Shown here: positions 1 through 10,409 of the stretch, piece by piece
Layout of the letters: every line of letters starts with the position of its first letter
Position numbering within the stretch: position 1 is the stretch's first letter
Assembly (NCBI GenBank): GCA_050084515.1
Contig: CM114274.1
Span: 2,542,001-2,606,000 of the forward strand
Length of the DNA: 64,000 nucleotides
Reading direction: 5' to 3'
From: Blasia pusilla
Lineage: Eukaryota; Marchantiophyta; Marchantiopsida; Blasiales
Made by a program: the position numbers and the translations under genes
Notes under the pieces: model-generated
Databases searched by the model: none
Seen by the model: only the letters and a program-made list of their open reading frames with translations
Told to the model about the DNA's origin: nothing

Positions 1-708
1 GGGGCGAACAAGAGATCCCCTGTGTGCCCACATACACCTATCTCGGCATAGAATTTTGAGAAGACTGCAAGTGGGATGCCACATAAAGAAGACTACTGAG
101 AAAGGACACAAGAAGGTGAACGGTCTGTCAAGATTCCTACACTGCCGGAACATCACATCAGAAGTAAAGCGCTCTGTCATTTTGCATATCATTCGTCCCT
201 GGCTGGAATATGGGGCAGCAGTGTGGGATGCCAACACCAAACAAAGGGACAGGCTTGAAGCTGTGCAGCTGAAGGCGTTTCAGGGTATGAGGTCAGCTTC
301 CTCACTAACAGCCAGAGTTGGAGTGAGATCAGAACTTGGAGTGGAACCCTTGGAGGATAGACGTGAGATCGCCAAGTTGAAATGGCGGAGGCCGTTGGAG
401 ACAATGGACTCCCATCGCTATCCTAGAGAGGTGATGGGGAAAACTTGGACCCAAAGAAGACCCGTAAAGCAGGCCAAATCTTGGACGAAAAAGGTTCAAG
501 AGATTGTGCAAGCAAATAAGCTCCCAGCAGGGCCTGAACTGTGGGAGCAAGATGAGAAAGCATTTGTGGATACCATAACCAAAGCAGTGGGCAAACGCTC
601 ACAGCAGAACAGCACGGAGGAAGCCTTGTTCCTCTCTCTACACCCATCCCAGTCTCAAGCACCAGGGCGCGGGGTCTATGGTCGCAAGGCTACGACAGGC
701 ACTACTTA
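1..708 (+). pseudogene. LINE (non-LTR) reverse transcriptase, C-terminal fragment
   Basis: C-terminal part of a non-LTR retrotransposon reverse transcriptase. The first ~80 bases in frame 3 read TYLGIEF, a stop, then EDCKWDA; the reading then moves to frame 2 (HIKKTTEKG...) and stays open to 708. Downstream is the typical post-catalytic thumb/connection segment (SVILHIIRPWLEYGAAVWD, then a DRLEAVQ..AF.GM block), the pattern that follows the catalytic domain in CR1/Jockey-like LINEs. The catalytic YADD region would lie left of the window. A stop at 57-59 and a one-base frameshift near 78-82 show it is dead. Family assignment within LINEs is uncertain; that it is LINE-type RT is fairly secure. 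Confidence 0.7.
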
Positions 709-1116
709 ATAAGTACAGTCCCTTGACTGTATAACCCGAACAAGCAGAATTGAAATACTTGCAGCGAACCCTTTGCTTGGGAACCCAGCTTAAGTTCAAG
801 TTCAGGACATGGGCAATCCCCTTGAACCACAAAAAAACCCTGTGCAAAGTAGAAAGCAGAAGGAGCAACAGTGTATGCTGATATTGCTGCAGTGGTAAAA
901 CCAGAACTGTTCGACACATTCAGCAGCCTAGATTCACAGCCCAGACATGCTGCACGGGTAAGTGACATGTGTTGGGGATCCAAATGTCTAAAATAGATAG
1001 TGTTGTAAAACGCTTCTTGGTCGAATCTCGGAAGCTCTGCACCAACACTTTGTATGGTAAGCACTCACACTATATCAGAATGTGTCCCTGCTCTCCTAGG
1101 GTGCCTTCTTCACTTC

Positions 1117-1200
1117 TTTCTCTCTACAGCAATCCCAATCCCTAGCACCATCCACCGTCGTGGTTTATGGTCACAAGGCTACAACAGTCACTACTTACAA
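1117..1200 (+). repeat. Second, diverged copy of the LINE 3' tail
   Basis: About 85 bases align with 630-712. Both carry a CTCTCTACA..CCCA.TC stretch, then a GGTYTATGGTC.CAAGGCTAC.ACAG.CACTACTTA block. It looks like a severely 5'-truncated second insertion of the same LINE family, 400 bp downstream of the first. The 709-1116 interval between them shows no gene. Confidence 0.5.
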
Positions 1201-2102
1201 AGCAGAGTCTGACAGGTTTTCTGAGCCTCATGTTTGACGCCGATAGCACCCTTTCCTCCCGAGAAGAGCCACGGTTACCAAAATGACATTCTAAGTAACC
1301 GGTCATGGATTAGTTAGAAAAGAAGAAACCTCCACTCAGAATTCACAATCCATTCCATTTCAACATGAGTTGATTTATTTCATCTCCTTCTCGGATGAGA
1401 CTTCAAGAATTCCTATTCTTAAAGTCATTCATAGTTAGCTGCATGTAGACAGTCCAATGAGACCTAAGAATAATCACAAACGTCTCAAAATCCATAATTT
1501 TTAGCTCTGGCTATCAATGGGGACCATGCGGAATATCGTTCATCATCAAGTGTCAAATTACCAAGTGACGTTCACCGAAATTTCCGTCATCAAGTTGAAG
1601 ACAGGTAGAAACCAGCAACATTACCATCATGTAAAAGAAAAACACAATGGTGTGCTTCCCTATAGTACAGCAAGCATATGAAGAATGCACAAGGAAAATT
1701 GGAAAACTGCACAAAAAATATTACTCGAGCAGCTTTACGGAACGATGGAACTCAATCGATTAGGGCAGAAGTACATGACAGTTGCAATCAGCCCGCTCAG
1801 CACCCATGGTAACATGGAACTCTCCCTCTGAATATTTTTCCAATTTCGGCAACCATTACAGGGGAATTTCGTAGATTCAAAACATACTTACTTTTCACCA
1901 GAATGTCTTTCCGACCAATTGACTATCCATAAAGTCGGGTCTGGCATTAAAGACGATTCTGAAAGACGAAATCAAACTCTTTTCTGTCCCTCGGTGCTAC
2001 TACAATTTAGAAAATTGACTCAACATTGAGAGCTTCTCGGAAATCCCCTGTGAAAGAGGGCGTTTATCTCTAACTCGCAGAATCCAAGGCACTGATCACA
2101 CG
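1201..2102. other. Intergenic, no gene seen
   Basis: Moderately AT-rich sequence with no convincing reading frame. Its right part presumably includes the 3' untranslated region of the minus-strand gene ending at 2103. Confidence 0.5.
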
Positions 2103-2387
2103 TCACACATCGTAATTCGGTTTCGCATCCTTGCCCCATCCGACATTCTTGATAGACTTCAGGTAGTTCTTCACGTGCTCTCTACACTTCTGGTAGTGAT
2201 TCACTCCCTCCCTCCGATAGCAATGTTGAACCCTCTCGCGTAGTACCTTGGCCATCTCGATCGCAATCAATTTCTCCCTCACTATGTACTCCCGCTGCTC
2301 CAACATAGCCACGGGATCCGCATAAGGCCGCGCCGGATTGAAATCCTCCGGCCCGCTCTCATCAAATTTCTGCTCCTTATACACCAT
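2103..2387 (-). CDS. NDUFB10: NADH dehydrogenase (ubiquinone) 1 beta subcomplex subunit 10 (complex I PDSW subunit)
   Basis: Accessory subunit of the membrane arm of mitochondrial complex I, on the intermembrane-space side. The 94-residue product begins MVYKEQKFDESGPEDF and follows the plant NDUFB10 pattern: an acidic N terminus, then RPYADPVAM, REYIVREK, a CYRREGVNHYQKC segment and VGWGKD near the C terminus. The two cysteines are 11 residues apart (CX11C), as expected for a protein imported and oxidised in the intermembrane space. The frame continues upstream to 2417 only through a TTG, so 2387 is the first in-frame ATG. Length is slightly short of the roughly 105 residues of angiosperm homologues, the missing part being the variable C-terminal tail. 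No coding intron. A CCAAT motif lies upstream (about 2682-2688, minus strand). Identity secure by motif; expression unproven. Confidence 0.88.
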   Translation of the reverse strand: MVYKEQKFDESGPEDFNPARPYADPVAMLEQREYIVREKLIAIEMAKVLRERVQHCYRREGVNHYQKCREHVKNYLKSIKNVGWGKDAKPNYDV

Positions 2388-2762
2388 CTTCGATCCCGTG
2401 CGCTGCCACGCGAACAATTGACTCTTCGCGCAGTGTCAGCTCTTCCTCTTTGAATCAGCCAAACCCTCACGTTTTGCCGTTCGCTCCTCAAGTGTTCTTC
2501 AGATCGATCGATTTGAAGACGGCACTTTCCTTCGAATCTCCACATGCCTTGAAACCGGTCCGTAGCTTTGTACTATCCGCGACAATACAGGCACGCGCCG
2601 GTTGATTTTGTTCCCTTAATGATGAGACACGTGAAGGTCTCTTTAGCAAATTACACATTTGTACCTCTTCTTCGAGGTAGATTGCCATTGGATGGGTAAT
2701 TTTAAATTACGGGAGAGATTTGGTAAGAAGGTATCTTTACATCATATGTAAAAATATTTATT
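2388..2762. other. Upstream region of NDUFB10, no other gene seen
   Basis: Likely 5' untranslated region and promoter of the minus-strand NDUFB10. No overlapping gene is supported. Confidence 0.4.
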
Positions 2763-3765
2763 TCATTCAAGTATTTCTTCTTTATGAATTGCATTTCGTG
2801 CATGGTTAGGTACTTTCCTTATTTGAATTTCCCTATTTGAATGGTCATCGCTTTGGATAGTAATCCAAAGTGATGAATTTCTCTTCCCTACTCTAAATAA
2901 TGTTGTGTACAATTGATCATGAGAAAATACGGGAGTAGGCAAATTTGACCAAAGGCAAAGAAATGCCAACCTTTTGCGAAGTTTTACCTTGAGACTTATT
3001 CATTGCCATAGTTGAAACTGGGTAAATAGGGAATTGAAACCTACGTAAATCAAATGGCAAACCAAAGTCGGATGCAATCAATGGGATACGTGAAATAAAA
3101 ACTCGATCTTCAATATTCTTCCCTGTGATGATTTGAGCATCTATGCAATGTTGCATAAATCCACAAATCACCAATCTAATTTCGTTTGCTTGTCCATGTG
3201 AGCCATTCATGTTTCGTAAGGGCATGATTGATGCACCAATCTTCAAGCACAAACGATGTAAGGGTATTCGAGAAGGCAAGCATGTATTTAAAATTTTAGT
3301 TGGATATATATAAATCATCCCCTTATTCGGAATAGAATCAACGTTGAGAAAAATATGTTCCTATACACAATATGTAGTGAATTGGTGAGAAGAAGTAATA
3401 TGACAATCCAAACATCCCAAATTAAAACTTGAAATAAGAGAATAGTAAAAATGATTACCAATCTAGGAAACCGAGACATGACATCTCTATTTATTTCGAC
3501 AACATCTTTATTTCTCGGGGTAAAAATAACCGTATCTCTCAGAAAATCAATGTCATGAAATCGGCTAGAAGAATTGTCATAGCGAGTTAAAAAGATAGCA
3601 TATATTGTTACTATTAGTGATGATTGCATATGATAACTGTATAAAGTCTTCTCCCAAATGAGGATGCCAAGGAACATGAACCTCTCCCAATTCCAATAAC
3701 CAATCAGCAAAAGATTGTTGTTCAATACGCAAATGACCTTCCAGCCTTTCAATTTGCATGTATGT
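2763..3765 (-). pseudogene. Helitron-type PIF1 helicase, C-terminal half (decayed)
   Basis: Read on the minus strand from 3765 downwards, broken frames give in order: MQIERLEGHLRIEQQ then FADWLLELGE; FLRDTVIFTPRNKDVVEIN; PLHRLCLKIGASIMPLRNMN; RLVICGF, then IITGKNIEDRVFISRIPL; PFDLRRFQFPI; AMNKSQGKT; and, after a frameshift, FSHDQLYTTLFRVG. This matches the order of C-terminal motifs in plant Helitron RepHel and PIF1-like helicases (motif V/VI region, NKSQGQT and SHGQLYVALSR in intact members). Several frameshifts and stops. The upstream half of what looks like the same gene lies at 16609-17698 on the same strand, so the intervening block interrupts it. Confidence 0.75.
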
Positions 3766-4747
3766 TGTCGCGACCCTCATGACCAAACAAGTGTCAAGCG
3801 GAACATCGGAACATTAGCGGGCTCACGCTAAGATGGTTTGCGCGTTGGAGTTGTCTCAAAGAGGAGACAAGAGACGAGATGCGAGCGAGGAGTCGCGTTT
3901 CAGATGTTATGGTCGCGACTGAGAAACCTGGACCAAAAGCGCAATGAGACTTGAAAGAAGTCGAGTCTAGGAAGTGGGTTGCCAAAGGAAAGATCCGGAT
4001 TTGGAACGCCACTAGCGTTTGAGAGTTTCCGACTGTATTTAAGGCCATAACTTTTAGTGCTAAGATGCGTTGGAAAGCTTATGGAGAGCCGGTCCAAACG
4101 CACCAAAGATCGCTGCAAACGCATAAGCAGCGGCCGAGATACAACCCAAAAACGACTGTAAGTGGAGTCGGGTTGAGGGCCACAATGAAGGGCCCGACCC
4201 TCTTTTCCCAAAGGGGAGGGATTATTGGAGAACCCCAGAAGTACTAGTAAGGAGGAAGGTCTCCGAGAGTGCTTGGAACCCAAACCCCACTTTGGGCGTC
4301 GCGGGGCGGCTCAAGGGCATGGAACGGAACGCGAGTTTGGGGGTTGGGTTGGAAAACCTGCACCAAGTCCATTGAGGCGATTTTAGACATCCCTCTTGGA
4401 TTCCACCCCGCGACTCAATTACTTGGGTCTCGGTTCGGAACTCACCCGAGGACCGTTAAACAGTTGGGATCGCTAGGCGCGCAAGTGCCGTTTCAAATCC
4501 TTGGACTAACCAGGAAGTCTGTTCCAAGTCTTGAAGGACTTGCCATGTTTTGGAAACTAGGAACTAAGGAAGGTTGAGTTTGATGAGACGCCGAGTTGAG
4601 GACTCGGTGGGTTGGAACGCTGGTTGGCCCAGACCCGACTAATGAGAGTGCGTGTTTTGGTGCAGATCAGCGATGAGTTCGTGACCTACTGAACGTACGC
4701 TTCCGCAACACTAAAAATTGACGTTCAAGGAGAGTAGGGGCGCGACA
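3766..4747 (+). repeat. 5' LTR of Ty3/gypsy element 1
   Basis: A 982-bp LTR beginning TGTCGCGACCC and ending GGGCGCGACA, so it has the 5'-TG..CA-3' ends with a short inverted repeat TGTCGCG/CGCGACA. A tRNA primer-binding site follows two bases later. Homologous LTRs of the same family occur at 17699-18424 (plus, truncated) and 36393-38398 (minus, nested pair). It interrupts the Helitron helicase at 3765/3766. Confidence 0.9.
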
Positions 4748-4749
4748 AG

Positions 4750-4761
4750 TGGTATCAGAGC
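4750..4761 (+). other. Primer-binding site (initiator tRNA-Met type)
   Basis: TGGTATCAGAGC, the classic plant retrotransposon primer-binding site complementary to the 3' end of initiator tRNA-Met, two bases after the LTR. Confidence 0.92.
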
Positions 4762-4896
4762 TAATCCTTGGTGAGCGAGAACTTGAGGTCGTGAGATTAG
4801 CCGGACGCTTGGGAAATTTCAAGGTAGCGGCTAGACTCGAATGCTCGAGGAGGGACGCAAGAAACGAGGAGGAGATCTGAGTGAGTTGGCTTGGAA

Positions 4897-6447
4897 ATGG
4901 CGATCCAGGGAGAACAACCCAAGAAGCGCCGAATCAAGCGACGTGAACCAAGAGAGGAACCAATGCCGGACCGTGAAGCTATGGAGGAGACGGAGACTCC
5001 CGAAGAGCTGAACGCCAATCGTGAGGACGTTCTAGAGGCGAATCCTTCCGCGGGGCCAGTGGGCCCAAACTTAGGGGAACGGACCGAGTCGAGCCAGACG
5101 TTGGACTTGTTGAAGGTGTTGGTGGAGCAGATGTCCCAGCAAAGCAAGCGGATTGCAGAGTTAGAGGCCACTCAAAACCCGGGTGCGGGCAAAAAACTCT
5201 GCAAGACAAACCTGCCCACCCCATTCACGGGAGTGGGGCGCTCGCGGAAAGTGAAGGATTTCCTTACGGAAGGAATCTGGGGATTGCCGAGGCGAGAGGG
5301 GCTGAAAGCAGACAAGGTGACGGTAGCCGTTACTTTCCTGAAGGATCATGCTCTACAATGGTGGACAGCTCAACGAGAGGAATATCTAGGCGGCGAGTCA
5401 CCTCTGAGTTGGGAGGAGTTCAAGGAGTTGATTGGGGATCGGTTCACTCCGGAGTACCAAGGGTTGCGCGACACGGTGGAATGCGTTCGGATGCGGCAGA
5501 GTGGTTCCTTAAGCGCGTATGTGAGGGAGTTTAGTGCGAAACTGACTTCTAGTCCAAAGATGGATGAGCTAGTCCAAAGATGGATGAGCACGCGAAGAAG
5601 GCTATCTTCATTAGCGGACTCAAGCCGAGCGTTGAAAAGGCCCTTTACCGAATGCCGACGTTGCCAGAGACCTACGCGGATCTTCTGAAGCTAGCGGAGC
5701 GGATTGGGGACGATGAGGTCCAAACCCACAAACCCTTTGAGCCAAAAGGTTTTTTGAAGAAGTCGAAAAATAAGGAGACATTCAAAAGAGGCTGGAGTGG
5801 GGGTCAACACGAACAAGGAGAGTCGTCTACCCCGGCAGCAAAACGAGTGGAACTTCATGCAAAACCGAAAGGAGGACAACACTCAAAGTCAGGGAACGAC
5901 AAGGTCGTATGCTACAATTGTGGCGAACCGGGGCACCTGTCGAAAGGGTGTTCGAAACCGAAGGTTAGTAATGGGAGTATGATTGCGTTTGCTGCTAAGC
6001 ATCTGTTGGCGGGCGATCTCGAGACGTCCCTTCAAGTCACCAAGAGGACGCACAATTTGGTGTACCTAAGATCCAAGATTGTTGATCGCGATGTGTTGTT
6101 GCTCGTGGATACAGGTGCTTCGCACTCCTTCCTAAGCCCGAGAATCGTGAAGGAACCGAGCCGTCTACCTCTAAGGCGGACGAGCCCATTCGAGTGGGAT
6201 TTGCAGGAGGCAAGTCTCATCGGACTTGATTTGGTCTTGGGTTTGTGATGAGGGATGCGGGGTATTCGAGTTGAAGGACAATTTCACTGTCTGCGAAATG
6301 GATGGCATTGACGGAGTCTTGGGGAATATATTCCTAGATGCATATGAGGTGGAGTTAAGACGTAGATCCTTGAGGTTGAGCGTCTTGCTAAAAGGCAAAC
6401 GGTTACAGGTGCGATTGGTCCGTGAGGTTCAGGAAAAAAGGAGTTAG
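4897..6447 (+). pseudogene. Ty3/gypsy element 1 gag-protease
   Basis: Gag starts at the ATG at 4897. Residues about 110-230 hold the retrotransposon gag domain (VTFLKDHALQWWTAQRE, then WEEFKELIGDRFTPEYQ). A 20-bp tandem duplication at 5550-5589 shifts the frame, and the gag continues from 5580 in the next frame (ISGLKPSVEKALYRMP). A CCHC zinc knuckle CYNCGEPGHLSKGC lies near 5910-5952. The retropepsin active site follows as LLLVDTGASHSFLS near 6095-6135, with a protease C-terminal segment (DGVLGNIFLDAYEVEL) in another frame to 6447. So the order is gag, nucleocapsid, protease as in Ty3/gypsy. Broken by the duplication and at least one later shift. Confidence 0.85.
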
Positions 6448-6599
6448 TGAACTCGATCACAAGGAGGAGCATGACTGAGTTGGAGGATGGATTTTCTCGC
6501 TTGATGAGACAAGTGGAGGAGGCTACAAGCGATACGCAGAGATCAAGACACTGCTTCAAGGGGAATCCCAGAACCACTCCAGGAAGTGGTCAAGGAGTT

Positions 6600-7890
6600 T
6601 GAGGATGTCTTGACAAATGAGCTTCCGATGAATTCCCGCAGATAGAGCCATAGATCATAAGATAGAGATCATATCCGGTTCCCAACCGCCTTCAAAAGCA
6701 CCATATAGGTTGAATCGGGAGGAACTTCTTGAGTTGAAAAGCAGATTAAGTGAGCTCTTGGAAAAGGGTTACATTAGGACTAGCAAGTCACCTTATGGAG
6801 CACCTATTCTCTTTGTAAAGAAGAAGGATGGAAAGATGAGGTGTGTGTTGATTACCGTACCTTAATGAATAAAGTGACGGTTCGGAACAATTATCCTCTT
6901 CCGAGGATAGATGATCTCTTTGATAGGCTGGCAAGCGCAAGATATTTCAGTAGGATTGACTTGAAGTCAGGATATTACCAGATTCGGATTGCCGAAGCAG
7001 ATGTGGAGAAGGCTGCGTGCGGGGCGAGATACTGGTTCCTTTGAGTTTGTAGTGATGCCTTTCGGTCTATGCAACGCGTCTCCAACGTTCACCACATTGA
7101 TGAACTCCATTTTTCACAAGGAAATGGATGAGTTTGTTATCATCTATATCGATGACATACTTATCTATTCAAGTCACTAGAGGAGCACGTTCGACATGTG
7201 AGAGCGATCTTGTCTAAGCTAAAGGCAAATCGTCAGTATGCGAATGTAGAGAAGAGCGAATTTGGTTTGAGTAAGATCAAATTCTTGGGTCACGAGTCGA
7301 TCTGAGATGGCGTCGAGTCCGGACATGGAGAAGGTGAAGGTGATTTCAGTGGGAACCCCATCCACTATAAAGGGATGAGGAGGTTCATAGGTGCGGTGTA
7401 GTTTTATCGTACTTATGTGAAAAACTTTTTGGGAATTGTTAGACCTCTCACAGATTGGACAAAGCAAAGTTTGCCAACACGACTTGGACCAAAAGGAAGT
7501 TAATGAGGCATTCAACCGAGTGAAGCAGATTCTATCGCAGAACCAGTGTTGAAGCTGCGGAGTTTGACAAACCGTTCAAGTGCATACCGATGCTAGTGAT
7601 TTCGCGGTTGCGGGAATGTTGGTGCAAGAAGGAGACGGTGGCATATGAGAGCAAGAAGCTTAGCGATCTGAAAGGAGATGGCCTACTCACGAGAAAGAGT
7701 TGTACGCGGTGGTACATTGCTTGAGGAAGTGGCGGCATTATCTAGGGCTCCACAGGACTCGAGTATTCACCGATAATATATCACTCAAGTATTTTGAGAC
7801 CCAGGATCGAGTGACACTGAAACAACTACGATGGCATGATACCTTGGCGCTGATGGATGTTGAGTTGATTCACAAGCCAGGTAAAGATAA
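6600..7890 (+). pseudogene. Ty3/gypsy element 1 reverse transcriptase and RNase H
   Basis: RT motifs in order: APYRLNREELLELK, YGAPILFVKKKDGKM, VDYRTLMNKVTVRNNYPLP, FSRIDLKSGYYQIRI, VVMPFGLCNASPTF and the catalytic VIIYIDDILIYS near 7137-7170. RNase H follows (ELYAVVHCLRKWRHYL, FTDNISLKYF, ELIHKPGKDN). The typical continuation of the last motif (VVADALSR) is missing: after KPGKDN at about 7890 the sequence switches to the leader of the methyltransferase-bearing element. No integrase of element 1 is present. Frameshifts near 6840, 7044 and 7180. Ty3/gypsy assignment is secure. Confidence 0.88.
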
Positions 7891-7977
7891 TGCGAGCAAA
7901 ACGTTATGGTCAATCTTGAAAAACTACCATTGCTATACAATTTTTAGGGTTAAATTGTTCAAACCCTAAAGTAGTCG

Positions 7978-8115
7978 TCGCCATCATAGTCACCATCAAC
8001 GGTCCGCAGTCAATGGTCAATGGTCAACGGTCAACCTTCAAAATCAACGGTTTGTCGTCACCATCAACGGTCAAACGTCACTGTCAACGGTCCACCGTCC
8101 ACTGTCAACTGTTGC
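7978..8115 (+). repeat. GTCAACGGT-type short tandem motifs in the copy A leader
   Basis: Irregularly repeated 8-12-bp units around ATCAACGGTC (at least eight in about 130 bp). Each contains GTCAA or GGTCAA, the reverse complement of the TTGAC(C) core bound by plant WRKY factors. The matching leader of copy B (about 50285-50375) has the same motif in reverse orientation (GACCGTTGA, GGTTGACC). A regulatory role is inference only. Confidence 0.55.
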
Positions 8116-8365
8116 CGTCGCCTAGCGCTGCTCAGAGCCGCATTCGGGTGTTGTCCACCCTTTGGTTGCCATTGCCGCCATTACAGAGTGGAGGGTCTTC
8201 CACGACCACAGTTGATTCTCTTACTTGCGCCGCCACCACTTACTTTGGTTTGGCCGCCACCGTCATCGCAGTTTCGTCATCAACTAGTGATGGCAGATGA
8301 CCTCGGGTTATGGTGTTTGAGTTTTCATTTCATGTTGTTATGTTGGGATTGGTAGCCGCTCGACG

Positions 8366-8641
8366 ATGGTCAAGTACCGTATCGTGACGCCCGTAGTGGC
8401 AACACGCCGCCGATTGCCGCGTCGTATCACATATGGCCGCACCGCACCGTCTCGATTGCGGAGCCAGTCCTTCACTAAGTCTCAATCATCATATGAATTG
8501 ATGATTGAGGAGGGTATGCCGTCGAGTGTCGTGCCGTTTGTAGTCGTTCCGTGCCACAAATGGCGCACCGGACCGCTGGACCTGCACCACACATCGAGGA
8601 GGTTTGAGCAACGTCAGTATGAGAGGAGTACGACTTGCTGA
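8366..8641 (+). other. Leader open frame shared with copy B
   Basis: A frame of 91 codons with an ATG at 8366. Its counterpart in copy B (49785-50126, minus) retains similar residue blocks (RRLPRR, IEEGMPSS, FEQRQYER, TC then stop). No domain recognised. It could be a small leader ORF, or just conserved non-coding leader with strongly biased composition (CCG/CGC-rich). Confidence 0.3.
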
Positions 8642-9035
8642 TTTGAGGAGTTATCTTCACAACCGAGTTGGGGTCAACATTTGCAGTTGCCGAGGAGCAA
8701 TATCGACATTATTGTCAGGTTACCCATTTTGGTCTCTTATCCTACACGTGGAAGGGATTTCTGGATATTGGGAATTTATTGGGGATATTGGGTTTCGTGA
8801 TGATACTAGTAGCATCGATGATGTATGGATTTAGGGGACATAGACTTGTGTGGCATGTCCAAAGTTGAGGATGGTTTGTCGATGAGACAATAGATCGGTT
8901 GATTTGCCACACCATCCTGCTTGTTGTTGCACAACACACGTCTTAGTGAGAGAGTTTAGATTGAGTGTCGCATGTCTAGTTTGAGTGATTGAGGGATTAC
9001 TCACGAGATTGAGAGTGATCGTGTGAGAGGGGCAC

Positions 9036-10409
9036 GAGGGCCATCACGGCATCCTTTTAGATTTTGAGAGGCGAGGTAGTGGACCTGAGAGTAGCTCTGG
9101 AGGGTTTACTCGAAGTGGTGCGAGGTTTCGAGGGTCTCCACATGAGAGACCACCTTGATCTCCTTATGTGTCATCTTCAGACGAGAGTGAGCGTGTAGAG
9201 GACTGTGTTAGTGATCCACCGTACACATTGAGTGGCCCTACCAGTTGGGCATACGAGATATACGACCCGGGTGGAGGACCGCATAGATTTTTGGGTGTTG
9301 TAGGCATTATAGAGCTACACGACTTCATTGCGGAGTTTAGGCGTTGGTGTGACTCATAATGGGCTAGGAACTCTAGAGAGTTCAACCCATTTACAACATG
9401 GAACGGTATGTTCCAGCATTTAGAGGGGGCGCCCATGGACGATTACCATGAGTTCTCCCATAAATATGCCAGGAGATCGAGGCATGGCGACTCTAGTACG
9501 ACCCACACTATGTGTCATGGACGGAGCCGTTCCCAGATGAGGAGGAGGAGGAGGAGTCAGGAGAGGCTACTTCCTCTTCCACTATTGATGTTTTAGGAGG
9601 GGTCACTCGCACTCGAGCAGTTGCACCATCTAGTCGGGTTCGTATCAGGTTCAATCCCGTGGTTGAGTTCTTTGTTGAGTTGAGGGCGAGCTACCAAAGG
9701 GTACGGATGGAGAAGTTGCGGAGCATCCACGACTTCCAGAGGCACCTGGGTGAGAGTTTGCGTGAGGCTTACACTCGCTTGCGCCGGTTGATCAACATCA
9801 CTCAAGGGGTGACGAAGGCTCAGGCTATCCAGTCATGGTACGCGATGTTGGACCGGACCCAGCGGACATGGGTGCGGGAGGGGGTGCTTCTTTTGAACAC
9901 CTCCCCTACTTTGAGAGATGTTTTTTAGGACCGCCGAGAACATTGAGCGCAACATGGCGGAGGAGAGCGTAGCCACCATAGGTTCTGGGCGAGAGCAGTC
10001 ACGATTGTTTGCACCACCTATGCAGCAACGAGGACTCCGAGATAGGTTGATTGTGGCACCACGAGCTCAGGGAGGATACCAGGAGGCCGTCCCACAAAGA
10101 CCTGCACCTTCATATGCGGCTCAACAACAACCGCCTAGTATAAGTTGTTGGTCATGTGATGGAGCCTATCATCGGCGCGATTGCACTCGTCAGGGTCATG
10201 AACGTGTGCTTCCGCATGGAGGAGGAGATGGTGTTGCACCACGAGGTTATCAGTGTGATTATTGTGAGAGGTATGGTCATACACGCGCTAGGTGTTTCAA
10301 TTTATATCCTGAGTTACATCCGGACCGAGGGCCAGAGAGGGCACCAAAGCGAGTAGCCGGTCCAGGTGGGGCTAAAGGTCGTGCATTAGGTGGTCGCGTT
10401 GGGGGATGA
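9036..10409 (+). pseudogene. Gag with two zinc knuckles, copy A
   Basis: Gag of the unusual gypsy element, read across several frames. The N-terminal part contains SGPTSWAYE, ELHDFIAEFRRWCDS and FNPFTTWNGMFQHLEGAPMD. The middle segment, from about 9512, holds FNPVVEFFVELRASYQRVRME, then RRLINITQGVTKAQAIQSWY, which resembles a capsid helical region. The C-terminal part (9918-10409) has two nucleocapsid zinc knuckles, CWSCDGAYHRRDC (CX2CX3HX4C) and CDYCERYGHTRARC (CX2CX4HX4C), followed by a Gly/Arg-rich tail. Copy B has the equivalent at 48076-49413. Stops and frameshifts interrupt it. 10410-11050 is a less conserved linker shared with copies B and C. Confidence 0.75.

Noticed and set aside
2388-2417. 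10-codon extension of NDUFB10
   Set aside because: Begins with TTG; homologues start at the equivalent of 2387.
2763-3765. Host PIF1 helicase gene
   Set aside because: Many frameshifts and stops, and the motif set matches Helitron-derived helicases; no intact frame.
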